A DNA stretch of 64,000 nucleotides from Oscillospiraceae bacterium MB08-C2-2 (GCA_035621215.1 CP141730.1:1-64000), one strand, 5' to 3'. Shown: positions 44,530 to 53,460, counted from the first letter of the stretch. The notes: generated from the letters alone by a model not told the origin. Made by a program: numbers and translations.

Positions 44530-46968
44530 TTAAACCAATGCAGAACATTCTTTCGCTTCCAAATCATTAAAATTATGTATTTGCATTATTTCTTTTGTTT
44601 CTTGTTGCAGTGCTATTAATTGTGATCTGAGTTTTCGATATATAAAATCGGTTGAATGAAGTATTAGATTCATTTGTATATTTGCATTAAGTATAAATCT
44701 CTTGGAATTTTCATCATATCCAAATTTTTGGTAGTATTCTATTGCATTTCTACTATAAATTAAGACATGATAATTAACCTTGACATCTCTTGTAATGCAA
44801 TATTCCAATGTATCAAATGTTCGATTAATAATTTCTTGTAATTGGCGCTTGTGTTGGTCATTTATTGGAATGATATTTATGTTTTTCTCAAATAGTATAA
44901 TGGCGTGGCTATTTGCTATTGTAAAGATTTTACCATTACAATCAGTATATGCTTTGTCAATTTGAGTCCAAGCAAGATCAAAATCCCTTTTTCTTTGTAA
45001 AAACAGTGCATATTGATGTCTAAGATAAGGGTTAACGTTCTTTCTAATAAGACTCTCATAAAATTGAATACCAGCCTGTTTATCAAACGCTTTTGTAGTA
45101 ATGTCAGCATCATATGCTCTTTTTTTAAAAATATCGTACCTATAAATGATACTGTTGCTTACCCTTTCATGAAAATCAAAAAGAACCTTACTCAGAATGT
45201 GTTTTGGAATTAAAAACAAAGACACCTCAGAGTACAGCTTACTTCTCATAATTACATAATCTTGATTGTCTACATAATCATCATCACTCATATTAATCTC
45301 TACCAAGATACTGTTCATTTTACGTAATGCAAGTAGAATATCTTCGTATGAATTGATTTCGCAGGAAAAGTAAAAATAAAGCATATCCATTGAGGTGGAG
45401 GTGCCACAATAGCTAATATAGTTTACAAGTGCATATAATTCCAGCAAATTTATAGGACAACCACTATTGTGATAATTTTGTAGTGCTCTTATATATTCAG
45501 TTATCCTTTCTTTAACCGTGATACTTTTATATGAGTAAAAGACTATCTCTAAAAGAGAAACATTAGCATTGATCTTAATCAAATTCATTGCATCTTGGCT
45601 TGATTTGTTCATAGCAGAGCATAGAGTATGAATATCCTCTATATTTAAATCACTAATATCTAAAATGCTTTTAGATTCAATTGATAAAGAGTTCTTGACG
45701 AACTCGAAGTTCAATGTTCTTTCGGTAGTTACAAGCCTAATATTGCTATATTCTTTAAGAACATTAAAAGCATCTAAATTACTATATAAATTGTCCATAA
45801 ACACTGTGACGTTTGTATCGTTGGATACTAAATTAGCAAGTCGTTTAGCCTCTGATTCGATCATCCCATTAAACCAAAATTTACGCCCAGAAACTTCATT
45901 TGCCAAAGCTAATTGTAAAAGTAAAGTAGATTTGCCGCAACCAGGAATCCCCGTAATTAATGTTATTTTATTCTTTAGAACAAGATTAAAAGCTTTGGCA
46001 AAATAAGAGGTGCGTTTGACATTTACGGATTTAATATCAGAGATTTGTGGTTCTGCACCTTGGAAAAAATCCGTTACCGGTCGAGCCAAAGATTTTTTTA
46101 CTAATTCTTTACAGACATAATTATTTGGAAATGTATCACGATATTCGTGGTATATATACTTATCATCATTAGATATTTTGGATAAAGGCAAGTTGTCTAA
46201 GTAATCTATTAAATCCAATGTATCAGATACTATAACATAAAAACCTTTTTCGTGATATTCTTCTACTAATTCTTCATATCCTTCTTCTGGATAAACGACA
46301 ATCCATTTTGGCATTTTAATTTTGTTATATTCTTCTCCCTGAGATAATAATTGAATTGTATTGCTATCGCTTAAACTTGTACCCCAAAATAAGCATGGCG
46401 AAGATGCCATTTTATAGCTAACTGTAGAAAACAACGTATGATCCTGAGAGAATAAACTATGTAACTCTTGTTCGGTGAAAGATAGTCTGCTTTCAATAGG
46501 ATAGGTGACAGAGCCATGTAACTTAAAGTAGTTAATTATATTACTTTTGTCAATATAGCCTTCAATATTGACATCTGATATATCAACTTTCGAGTCACTA
46601 TGGCTAAATATTTTTTCTATTAAATCGTCTATATTAGTAGATATAATGTTCTTAATAGGTAATCTATTGATCTTTAAATATTTTAAATCAAATTCCTTTA
46701 CTTTATAGGTTGTTCTCAGAATGCGACATAAAGTATCATTGTGATTCAACTTGATTTTTTGGCAGGTTTGGCTTAAAGTTAAATTTCTTTTGCTTTTTAT
46801 ATCAAAACATTCTTTTAGAGTTTCATTTATTTTATAACCTAAAGGAAGAAAATCACCATTTTCATTTTTGGCATAAGTGGAAAAGCCAGCACCTAAAAAT
46901 AAATTTAGATGATTTTGCTCTACCATGTCAATAAATATTCTCTCATATTCAAAGCTCTTTACGCTCAT
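44530..46968 (-). CDS. SIR2-STAND NTPase, Avs5-like antiphage protein
   Basis: An 812-residue protein; the ATG at 46968 follows AAGGAAGGG, while the ATG at 46992 lacks a site. The N-terminal SIR2 domain has LFLGAGFS (residues 23-30), STNIDD (110-115, Asn and Asp for NAD) and KLHGS with the catalytic histidine at 151. A STAND-type ATPase follows, with P-loop GIPGCGKST (340-348) and Walker B-like VFMDN (389-393). The last about 350 residues are helical repeats, a likely sensor. Avs5 proteins share the SIR2-STAND layout and deplete NAD on sensing phage. The gene is strikingly AT-rich, so it was probably acquired recently. Confidence 0.8.
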   Translation of the reverse strand: MSVKSFEYERIFIDMVEQNHLNLFLGAGFSTYAKNENGDFLPLGYKINETLKECFDIKSKRNLTLSQTCQKIKLNHNDTLCRILRTTYKVKEFDLKYLKINRLPIKNIISTNIDDLIEKIFSHSDSKVDISDVNIEGYIDKSNIINYFKLHGSVTYPIESRLSFTEQELHSLFSQDHTLFSTVSYKMASSPCLFWGTSLSDSNTIQLLSQGEEYNKIKMPKWIVVYPEEGYEELVEEYHEKGFYVIVSDTLDLIDYLDNLPLSKISNDDKYIYHEYRDTFPNNYVCKELVKKSLARPVTDFFQGAEPQISDIKSVNVKRTSYFAKAFNLVLKNKITLITGIPGCGKSTLLLQLALANEVSGRKFWFNGMIESEAKRLANLVSNDTNVTVFMDNLYSNLDAFNVLKEYSNIRLVTTERTLNFEFVKNSLSIESKSILDISDLNIEDIHTLCSAMNKSSQDAMNLIKINANVSLLEIVFYSYKSITVKERITEYIRALQNYHNSGCPINLLELYALVNYISYCGTSTSMDMLYFYFSCEINSYEDILLALRKMNSILVEINMSDDDYVDNQDYVIMRSKLYSEVSLFLIPKHILSKVLFDFHERVSNSIIYRYDIFKKRAYDADITTKAFDKQAGIQFYESLIRKNVNPYLRHQYALFLQRKRDFDLAWTQIDKAYTDCNGKIFTIANSHAIILFEKNINIIPINDQHKRQLQEIINRTFDTLEYCITRDVKVNYHVLIYSRNAIEYYQKFGYDENSKRFILNANIQMNLILHSTDFIYRKLRSQLIALQQETKEIMQIHNFNDLEAKECSALV

Positions 46969-47042
46969 TTTGAGTATCCCTTCCTTTTTCATAATATCTA
47001 CTAATTCATTTTATTAATGATAATTACTTGGTAATATATACT

Positions 47043-47072
47043 ATTATACCCTATCCTAAACAGTATAGGCAA
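47043..47072 (-). promoter_or_regulatory. Promoter of the SIR2-STAND gene
   Basis: On the minus strand TTGCCT (47067-47072) and TATAAT (47043-47048) are 18 bp apart. The spacer contains a partial dyad (CCTATACTG...TAGGATAGG). Confidence 0.55.
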
Positions 47073-47150
47073 GGGTGGTAATATATGAATAACAAAGCAT
47101 AAATTAGTTCATAAAAGGCAAAACATTCAGCTCAAACGAATACCTGCATA

Positions 47151-47178
47151 AAAAAGCCCCGCATTATTGCGGGGCTTT
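47151..47178 (-). terminator. Terminator of the ku-ligase operon
   Basis: AAAGCCCCGC (47153-47162) pairs perfectly with GCGGGGCTTT (47169-47178), with a T-run on the minus strand. The ligase stop codon lies in the hairpin. Confidence 0.88.
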
Positions 47179-48111
47179 GCAATCTTCTGGGACCTTGTCA
47201 TCACGCAGCCCTTTAAAGGCCGGTTGCCGCAAACCACCAGAAGGGGTATATTCCATAAAGCGCACTGTGCAAACCAGCTTCGGTTTCAACCATTCAGCAC
47301 CTTCAAAATCAGGAAAATCAGCATAGTACTTTTGTTTTGCCGACTTGGTTGCTTTAGTCATTTGCTTATAATCTTGACGGGATACACCCATGACCACATG
47401 TCCTCGATAAACCAAACTGTCGCCCATGTAACTACCTAAAATGACGCTGATTAGATTTTCAGCTTTTTGATAGTAGCCGCATACCACAAAGTCGTCATCC
47501 AATAGTGTTTTGCACTTTATCCAATCCTTTGTGCGCTTGCCAAAGTAATATTTGCTGTCTTTGCGCTTGGCAACTATCCCCTCAAAACCCTGTGGTTCCA
47601 GCGCATTGTATAAGGCAATCCCTTGGCCACTTACAAAGCGGGATACACCAAATCCCTCAGATTCTTTTACAGCCTTTTGCAGCAGGCTTTTACGTTCCAA
47701 GAGGCTTTGTGTGGATACATCCTTACCGTCCCAATATAAAATATCAAATGCCATAAATTTAATAGGTGCTTGGCTTGCTGCCAGCTGGATTTTAAAGTTG
47801 TTTTTCATAAGAGATCTGCGGTGGGCTTCATAAAAATCTTCTTTTCGTCCCAGAGCAAAATAGATCTCGCCATCAAGTAGGCATTTTCTCTTCCTTGTAA
47901 TTTGCTTATTCATGCCCCCTAGTTCCGGGAATATGGCGGTTTTATCCGTGTTGCGCTTGTCCCTTAGGATAGTCCCAGATGTGTCCAAATAAGCAAAACA
48001 CCGCACTCCATCCGGTTTAAGCTCATAAAGCCACTCTGGATCATCAAAAGCAGGCTTTTCTTCTGCTATCAGCATGGGGGTAACTCTTTTATCTTCAAAG
48101 ATATCAGCCAT
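47164..48111 (-). CDS. ligD: ATP-dependent DNA ligase (LigD ligase-domain type)
   Basis: A 315-residue stand-alone ligase corresponding to the ligase domain of LigD. The adenylation motif is KPDG at residues 32-35 (ELKPDGVRCF). Motif III-like FMAFDILYWDG, motif IV-like GFEGIVAKRKDS and motif V-like DWIKCKT follow, then an OB-fold. It lacks polymerase and nuclease domains. It starts 2 bp after ku, so the two form a minimal bacterial NHEJ unit. Confidence 0.92.
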   Translation of the reverse strand: MADIFEDKRVTPMLIAEEKPAFDDPEWLYELKPDGVRCFAYLDTSGTILRDKRNTDKTAIFPELGGMNKQITRKRKCLLDGEIYFALGRKEDFYEAHRRSLMKNNFKIQLAASQAPIKFMAFDILYWDGKDVSTQSLLERKSLLQKAVKESEGFGVSRFVSGQGIALYNALEPQGFEGIVAKRKDSKYYFGKRTKDWIKCKTLLDDDFVVCGYYQKAENLISVILGSYMGDSLVYRGHVVMGVSRQDYKQMTKATKSAKQKYYADFPDFEGAEWLKPKLVCTVRFMEYTPSGGLRQPAFKGLRDDKVPEDCKAPQ

Positions 48112-48113
48112 TT

Positions 48114-48911
48114 TTATGCGCCTTTGCTCTTAGTGGTACGTTTCTTTGGCTTGTTTTCTTTCGTTGCCTCAATGCTTTTTTGTAGTGCTTCCATAATGTC
48201 AATAACGTTGCCACCGGAAGATTGTTCAGAGGTTCCAGCCACAACTTCTTTGCCGGATATTTTAGTGGATATTAGATCTTTTAATTTTTCTTGATACTCG
48301 TCTTTGTATTGTTCTGGAGCAAAATCCTGTTTCATTCCGTTAATCAAGGTTTGGGCCATTTGCAATTGCGGAGCATCTACCTCGGGGCGGATATAATTAG
48401 GCAGCGCCTTTACTTCGTCTGCAAAAAACATGGTTTGGCAGAGCAAACCATCTTCACGGGGTATTAGGGTTATTAAAGTATCCTTTGTACCCATCACCAC
48501 TTTGGCAACGGCCACAACTTTTTCCTGCATCATAGCCGTCCGAAGCAACTCAAATGCCTTTTCTCCGCCCGTTTCGGGGATAGCATGATATGTTTTGTCA
48601 TAATATACTGGGCTGATTGTATCCAGTGTTGTAAAGTGGATAATCTGCATTGAGCGGTCTTTCTCTGTCTTAATCTTTTCAAATTCTTCATCGGTCACGA
48701 TCACATACTGGTCTTTGTCATACTCAAAACCTTTGACGATGTCCTGAGTAGTCACTTCTTTGCCACAGTGGCCGCAAGTCTTTTTATACCTTATGCGGCT
48801 GTTGTCATCTTTGTGGAGCTGATTAAAGTGTACATCATTATCCTGAGTGGCGGTGTGTAAGGAAACAGGAATATGGACAAGACCGAATGAAATAGCTGAT
48901 TTTGTTGCCAT
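48114..48911 (-). CDS. ku: Bacterial Ku protein
   Basis: The ATG at 48911 follows AAAGGAGG and gives 265 residues (MATKSAISFGLVHIPVSLHT). It is a standard single Ku core with the CGHCGKEV zinc-like pair near residue 46 and a Lys-rich tail (KENKPKKRTTKSKG). Ku rings bind DNA double-strand ends and recruit the ligase. Carriage on a conjugative element suggests a role in circularising or repairing element DNA, or simply host benefit. Confidence 0.95.
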   Translation of the reverse strand: MATKSAISFGLVHIPVSLHTATQDNDVHFNQLHKDDNSRIRYKKTCGHCGKEVTTQDIVKGFEYDKDQYVIVTDEEFEKIKTEKDRSMQIIHFTTLDTISPVYYDKTYHAIPETGGEKAFELLRTAMMQEKVVAVAKVVMGTKDTLITLIPREDGLLCQTMFFADEVKALPNYIRPEVDAPQLQMAQTLINGMKQDFAPEQYKDEYQEKLKDLISTKISGKEVVAGTSEQSSGGNVIDIMEALQKSIEATKENKPKKRTTKSKGA

Positions 48912-48962
48912 AGCAATACCTCCTTTTAGGAGTAGTATTACCGGATTAACAACAGAAAAACA

Positions 48963-49033
48963 TCCCCCCACTGGAGAGCCATAGGGGGACGGATAGGAAT
49001 AGTAGAAAAAGACTGATTACTGAGTAACCAATC
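48963..49033 (-). terminator. Two hairpins between the repressor gene and ku
   Basis: On the minus strand GATTGGTTAC/GTAATCAGTC (about 49003-49025) is followed by a T-run and ends the repressor transcript. CCCCC/GGGGG (48964-48989) lies nearer to ku and is followed by TTTTT, so it could attenuate ku. Confidence 0.65.
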
Positions 49034-49068
49034 ATTAATAAGAGATAGATATAAACGTGTAGACGATA

Positions 49069-49263
49069 TTACTCTTCTGAATGACTTAAATCCTCCTCAA
49101 TTAGTTTGTTAATGTACCCCTGCAAGCTCATGCCTTTTGATTTGGCATGGGCTTTTATTATCTCCTTCTGTCCTTTTTTTACTTGTAGACGAATATCATC
49201 ATAGGCTTTTTTAGCAAAAGAATTTTTAATCTCAGCATTTGTTTTAACTTTAGGTCGTGCCAT
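49069..49263 (-). CDS. Small Arc/RHH-like repressor
   Basis: A 64-residue basic protein (MARPKVKTNAEIKNSFAKKA then YDDIRLQVKKGQKEIIKAHA and a final helix). The pattern of a short beta segment (DDIRLQVKKG) followed by two helices fits ribbon-helix-helix repressors. It is divergent from the DUF932 gene, and palindromic operators lie in both promoters, so it probably represses itself and its neighbour. A GAGGTGA site precedes the start. Confidence 0.7.
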   Translation of the reverse strand: MARPKVKTNAEIKNSFAKKAYDDIRLQVKKGQKEIIKAHAKSKGMSLQGYINKLIEEDLSHSEE

Positions 49264-49301
49264 AAGATCACCTCTAAGGAATTATAGCATAAATTTAAAA
49301 T

Positions 49302-49311
49302 CATGTACATG
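49302..49311. promoter_or_regulatory. Operator 1, CATGTACATG palindrome
   Basis: A 10-bp perfect palindrome that overlaps the likely -35 of the repressor promoter (TATAAT at 49283-49288 read on the minus strand). Confidence 0.6.
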
Positions 49312-49357
49312 TATTTTATTTACATATTTTACTGAGCAGAATTGGATAGAATGTCAA

Positions 49358-49386
49358 TTTACATACATGTACATGTATGTTATAAT
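49358..49386 (+). promoter_or_regulatory. DUF932 promoter with 20-bp palindromic operator
   Basis: TTTACA (49358-49363) and TATAAT (49381-49386) have 17-bp spacing. The spacer is filled by the perfect 20-bp palindrome ACATACATGTACATGTATGT (49361-49380), which contains the operator 1 core CATGTACATG. Confidence 0.85.
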
Positions 49387-49419
49387 GAATACATAAGATA
49401 AACCAAGGAGGTCAACATC

Positions 49420-50238
49420 ATGGCACTAGCAACAAGATTTGGCAGCGGAACAAGAACAATGACATTGGATACACCTTTAACGGATGATCAGCTCTTTCGG
49501 GTTGCCCCTTCAATATTTGCAGAAGATAAGCACGGCAGCCGTTCCGATCGTTACACCTACATTCCCACCATCGAGGTGCTAAATGGCTTGCGAAATGAAG
49601 GCTTTCAACCTTTCATGGCAGCACAATCCAGAAGTCGAATTGAAGGAAAGAGCGAATTTACAAAGCATATGGTAAGACTTCGTCAAGCAGGCCAAATCAC
49701 CGGCCCTGAGGCCTTCGAGATCATCCTTATTAACAGTCATGATGGCACCAGTTCCTATCAGATGCTGGCTGGTATATTCCGATTTGTTTGTCACAATGGC
49801 ATGGTAACAGGCGATACTATCCAAGATATGCGTATTCCTCACCGGGGTAATATTACCGACAATGTAATCGATGCAGCCTACACAATCCTAGAAGATTACG
49901 ATACCGCCGCCGAAGAAATTGAGAAAATGAAATCCTTGCAGCTAACAGAAGGGGAGCAAGCGGCCTATGCTCAGGCGGCACTGGCTTTGAAGTATGAAGA
50001 CTATGCACCCGTTGAACCCGATCAGCTCCTACAGGCTAGGCGCTACGAAGATCGGAAAGACAGCATATGGAGTACATTTAACCGAGTGCAGGAAAATATG
50101 ATTAAGGGCGGCCTGCACGGCAGAACAACCAATGGCAAGAAGACCAGTACCAGAAAGGTACAGTCCATAGACACTGACGTAAAACTCAACAAAGCTCTTT
50201 GGATTCTAGCTAACAAAATGGCTGAATATAAGGCCTGA
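49420..50238 (+). CDS. DUF932 (phage/plasmid-type) protein
   Basis: A 272-residue protein of the DUF932 family found on plasmids, phages and conjugative elements. Characteristic parts are FRVAPSIFAEDKHGSRSDRY near residue 27, then HMVRLRQAG, the central NSHDGTSSYQMLAGIFRFVC and the NGMVTGDT motif. The biochemical role of the family is not settled. Expression appears to be controlled by the RHH protein. It is the last clear gene of the left element. Confidence 0.88.
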   Translation: MALATRFGSGTRTMTLDTPLTDDQLFRVAPSIFAEDKHGSRSDRYTYIPTIEVLNGLRNEGFQPFMAAQSRSRIEGKSEFTKHMVRLRQAGQITGPEAFEIILINSHDGTSSYQMLAGIFRFVCHNGMVTGDTIQDMRIPHRGNITDNVIDAAYTILEDYDTAAEEIEKMKSLQLTEGEQAAYAQAALALKYEDYAPVEPDQLLQARRYEDRKDSIWSTFNRVQENMIKGGLHGRTTNGKKTSTRKVQSIDTDVKLNKALWILANKMAEYKA

Positions 50239-50241
50239 TAG

Positions 50242-50283
50242 AATAAGGGTAGGGAATTTCCCTCCCTGCCCTTATTTTTTCTT
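50242..50283 (+). terminator. Terminator of the DUF932 gene
   Basis: AATAAGGG (50243-50250) pairs with CCCTTATT (50269-50276), followed by TTTTCTTTTT. Confidence 0.85.
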
Positions 50284-51032
50284 TTTATCGCAATTCCCTT
50301 GCAATATTCCAAAAAGGTATGAAACCTAACAGAAAAAAGGTATTGCGCTTGGAAAGCGTTTCTGCTACACTAGGGGGCAAGAACAATATTTTGACAAAAA
50401 AATAAGACCCCCACAGTCTGGCACTGTTGACGCAGCAACCAGACTTGCGCCTTAGAGATGTCCAACGCATCTGCTAAGACTTGTGAGAGCCTTCTTGTCG
50501 TGATTTTATCATGACTGAAGATAGATTGCAAGAGCTTACAGATGTTATCCTCGCTGGCAAAGTGTGGTAACGACTGTGGGCTCTTGTGCTTTTTTGGTTT
50601 AGACGCTCCATGCGTTTAAATAGATCCAGCATCCAGCTACCGCTTAATAAAACTGGACTGCTGTGCGGGACAGGCCTTGCTGAGAAGCACTGCCAACCTA
50701 CTGGAGAACCTTGAAAACAGAAGAAAAGGCATCAACTGCACATTCTTTTACTGACCGTGGTAAACGGAAAGCGGCACCGACAGATACGCTATGATCTGGA
50801 ATACGAACAGTGAGCGACAATATCTGGTCGAAAAACGATTACGGTCAATCGTACCGCCAAGACCCAGTAAAAAGGATAATGATACTTCTGCGTTCAATGG
50901 CAGTCCTGTCCGGATGGGGGGGAAGCTCCGTGTAGGAGCTATGCACCTACTAACCATAGGTGGCTTTTGGTGTCGGTCTAAACATTTATATAATAGGGTT
51001 GGGTGTCTCATCCACACCCTCCCTTTATATAC
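50284..51032. other. Gene-poor junction between the element and tRNA-Leu
   Basis: No convincing coding frame is seen. Hairpins include AGCTCC/GGAGCT and CACCTA/TAGGTG (about 50924-50970) and GGGTGT/ACACCC near 51000-51025. The stretch may hold gene remnants, an attachment region or a structured RNA; I cannot tell which. Confidence 0.4.
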
Positions 51033-51083
51033 TTGTTATATTGCAGAAGGGCCTATCCAAAGATAGACCTTTCTACAATATAA
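51033..51083 (-). terminator. Long hairpin terminator after tRNA-Leu
   Basis: TTATATTGCAGAAGG (51035-51049) pairs with CCTTTCTACAATATAA (51068-51083) with few mismatches, and an inner TATC/GATA pair closes the stem. It lies directly 3' of the tRNA. Confidence 0.75.
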
Positions 51084-51087
51084 TTCT

Positions 51088-51173
51088 TGGTGCAGATGGC
51101 GGGACTTGAACCCGCACGCCTTGTGAGCACTACCCCCTCAAGATAGCGTGTCTGCCGATTCCACCACATCTGC
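51088..51173 (-). tRNA. tRNA-Leu (anticodon GAG)
   Basis: The minus strand folds as a type II tRNA: acceptor GCAGATG/CATCTGC, D-arm GGTGGAATCGGCAGACAC, anticodon stem CTATC/GGTAG around the loop TTGAGGG (anticodon GAG), a long variable arm typical of Leu, and T-arm GCGGGTTCAAGTCCCGC. The 3' CCA is encoded. Its 3' end faces the mobile element, the usual orientation for tRNA-targeted insertion. Confidence 0.95.
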
Positions 51174-51344
51174 ATATGAACACTGCTAATTCGCAAGTGC
51201 AAGCTAAATTATATCAGCAAGTGGGGTGTATGTCAAGAATAATATTACTTTTATTTGCAAAATACTACAATTACTTTGAGGATAAGCATAAGACCTTGAT
51301 TCTGTGCGCTTTACAGTTGATCAGGGCCTATATATAAATTGAAG

Positions 51345-51384
51345 AGCAGAGAGTTCCCGCGAGGTAGGAGCTCTCTGCTCTGTT
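51345..51384. terminator. Bidirectional hairpin
   Basis: AGCAGAGAG (51345-51353) pairs with CTCTCTGCT (51371-51379); it lies after the stop of the minus-strand gene at 51411. Confidence 0.75.
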
Positions 51385-51410
51385 GTATACCGGGTAGTTG
51401 AAACAATCAA

Positions 51411-51737
51411 TCAGGCTTGCTCATCCATAAACTGACCAGAGCCGAAGTGCCCGAGTTTAGAGGCTTCCTGTGCTGTGGCCGCATTGCTGCTTTGCTGGCT
51501 GGTAGAAGAAGAGGCGCTTTCCTTCTGCAACTGTGCCAATTGTGCCTGAAGCTGGGTCAGCTGGGTCTGATAAGTGGCAAGCTGCTGGGATTTTGTCTCT
51601 GCGTCCAGACTATCATCGCTGTTGATTTTTGAGATGCTTTTTTCCACTTCAGCAATCTGCTTTTGAAGCTGGCTGATTTTAGATATGCTGGAGCTGCCGT
51701 CTGAGGAATAGGTACCGGTTACACCTGTAATATTCAA
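51411..51737 (-). CDS. FlxA-like coiled-coil protein
   Basis: A 108-residue protein with a Ser/Gly-rich start (MNITGVTGTYSSDGSSSISK), a single coiled coil (residues about 20-75, QLQKQIAEVEKSISKI then LTQLQAQLAQLQKE) and a Ser/Gln/Ala-rich tail. This fits FlxA-like small proteins of Firmicutes. A clear AAGGAGGT site precedes the ATG. No membrane segment is present. Confidence 0.7.
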   Translation of the reverse strand: MNITGVTGTYSSDGSSSISKISQLQKQIAEVEKSISKINSDDSLDAETKSQQLATYQTQLTQLQAQLAQLQKESASSSTSQQSSNAATAQEASKLGHFGSGQFMDEQA

Positions 51738-51813
51738 TGCTGTAGACCTCCTTTATTACAATAAGGATAGGCCTCCCAGCTTAAAATAAGCTTAAAATAT
51801 TGTCGAAAAAAGT

Positions 51814-52155
51814 CTAATCATAGCGAATTGTGTGGATGGTAAGGATGCCATCGTTATAATCCACCTGTGATTCATCCACCATGACACCCACCAGCATGAG
51901 GGAAAAATCCGTTTCCGCCTCGCTGGTCAGGCCCCAGTAGTTTTGTTCCACTTCCTGCTGGCGGGGGCGGTTCAGCTCCAAACGAATTTCATCCAACACC
52001 TGAGAGGATACCTGGGGGATGTGAGCGCGTATAATAAAATGGGAGGCACCCTCGGTGGCTTTTAAATCCACATTCATATCATGAGAACCTAAGAAATGAC
52101 AGTATGTCATTAAATCTTCGATGATCCGAAGCTGTTTTTCAAATTTAAATTTCAT
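51814..52155 (-). CDS. Conserved hypothetical protein
   Basis: A 113-residue soluble protein (MKFKFEKQLRIIEDLMTYCH at the start; VGVMVDESQVDYNDGILTIH near the end). The alternation of helix and strands and the place 9 bp downstream of the DUF1576 gene suggest a small cytoplasmic partner of that membrane protein. No motif allows a function to be named. Confidence 0.65.
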   Translation of the reverse strand: MKFKFEKQLRIIEDLMTYCHFLGSHDMNVDLKATEGASHFIIRAHIPQVSSQVLDEIRLELNRPRQQEVEQNYWGLTSEAETDFSLMLVGVMVDESQVDYNDGILTIHTIRYD

Positions 52156-52164
52156 CTCTGACTC

Positions 52165-53427
52165 CTATTCTTCCACTCGTTTAAAAGTTAAAATCACAGG
52201 CACCAGCAGCAATGCCACAAAGCCCGCGGCAAAGCCATTGTTATAAAGATTCAAGCCATTGCTTAAATAACCGGCGTGAATCACGATGTTTACATGTAAA
52301 AACCCGGCAACAACACCCCAGAACCATCCGAAATGCCCGGCAATGGGTGCAAGGCCGGTAGAAAACAAAATAGCCAGAATGTTGCTGGGGCTGGTAAAGC
52401 CCAATGTGTTAAAATAGCCGCACAAAACCGCTCCCGCGACCACAGGCAAACAGTTTTTAAGATGCTTGCCAAAGCTTCCAAAGCCAATAATGGTAAAAAT
52501 ACCGGCTATAGTTGGCCCGTTGAGATCGGCTCCCAAGGCCAGAACCAATGTGGTGGCGAAAAATCCCAGAAGCCCCATATTGATATAAATAGTTTCCTCA
52601 AAAAGCAGATGAAAATCCGAGACCAACCGGCCGGAAAGTGAATACATTTTTTTTAGGTTCGTTCCGTGTTTTTGCCCCCGACCCAAAACAAAGCCTGCCA
52701 CAATAAGACCCGCCGAGAGAATATACAAAAAAACAGCAAAAGGCAGGTTGCTACCGGTATGCCAGTGCAGCTCCGGTTCCACCACAATCCCTACACTTTT
52801 CAGTATGGAAATGAGGAACATGGCAATCAAACCACCGGCGAAGCCCATGCTGTAAAGGTTATAACCATCGTGCACCCGCACCACATAAGAGGAAATGGCC
52901 GGGAAAAGAAACCCAATGGCAATGCCCAGCAGAACCCCTATGGCAATCCCCTGTCCACGGGAAAACACCCCAAGAAAGCTGATTTCACTGACCACAGGGC
53001 ATAAAGTGGCAATCAGCAGGGAAGCCAAGGAATAGTTGAGAAAAGGCTCACGCTGATAACGGGCATAAAGCCACACCCCCACAATCAGGGGGATCATATT
53101 GAAAATATTTTTGCCGAAAAAGGCAAAGCCCGATGTCAGCCATAAAGCCATAATGGTAGCGCCATTGGGTTTGACACCTGCCAGAAGCATTAGAAATACC
53201 CCAAAGCCGCCTACAATGGCGGCATTGACCAGTGTGGCTCCCACACCGCCAATCTGCATATAATCGGTGATCAAAATGCTGCGTGAAAACTGAATGCGCC
53301 AAAAGCCCTGCCAAATATTCTGGGGTGTATCCAGCACAAAGGCAGCGATAAGAAAAAAGACATGGCTGGCGAGAATCAGTATGTAAGGCGGATACAACCG
53401 CCGGTGAAAATGTGCTTGTCGATGCAT
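52165..53427 (-). CDS. DUF1576 polytopic membrane protein
   Basis: The ATG at 53427 (MHRQAHFHRR) gives 420 residues; an upstream in-frame TTG would add 11. About ten to twelve membrane helices are arranged in two similar halves, both containing DGYNLYSMGFAGG- or NGLNLYNNGFAAG-like motifs and GxGxFGK motifs (FAFFGKNIFNM and FGSFGKHLKNC). This internal repeat is typical of DUF1576 proteins, which are transporter-like with unknown substrate. It probably forms an operon with the next gene. Confidence 0.85.
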   Translation of the reverse strand: MHRQAHFHRRLYPPYILILASHVFFLIAAFVLDTPQNIWQGFWRIQFSRSILITDYMQIGGVGATLVNAAIVGGFGVFLMLLAGVKPNGATIMALWLTSGFAFFGKNIFNMIPLIVGVWLYARYQREPFLNYSLASLLIATLCPVVSEISFLGVFSRGQGIAIGVLLGIAIGFLFPAISSYVVRVHDGYNLYSMGFAGGLIAMFLISILKSVGIVVEPELHWHTGSNLPFAVFLYILSAGLIVAGFVLGRGQKHGTNLKKMYSLSGRLVSDFHLLFEETIYINMGLLGFFATTLVLALGADLNGPTIAGIFTIIGFGSFGKHLKNCLPVVAGAVLCGYFNTLGFTSPSNILAILFSTGLAPIAGHFGWFWGVVAGFLHVNIVIHAGYLSNGLNLYNNGFAAGFVALLLVPVILTFKRVEE

Positions 53428-53460
53428 AGGCAAACCCCATTCTTCACTGGATAAGAGCAA

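Noticed and set aside
50791-51066. 91-codon plus-strand frame near tRNA-Leu
   Set aside because: It runs through several hairpins and the tRNA terminator and has no coding character.
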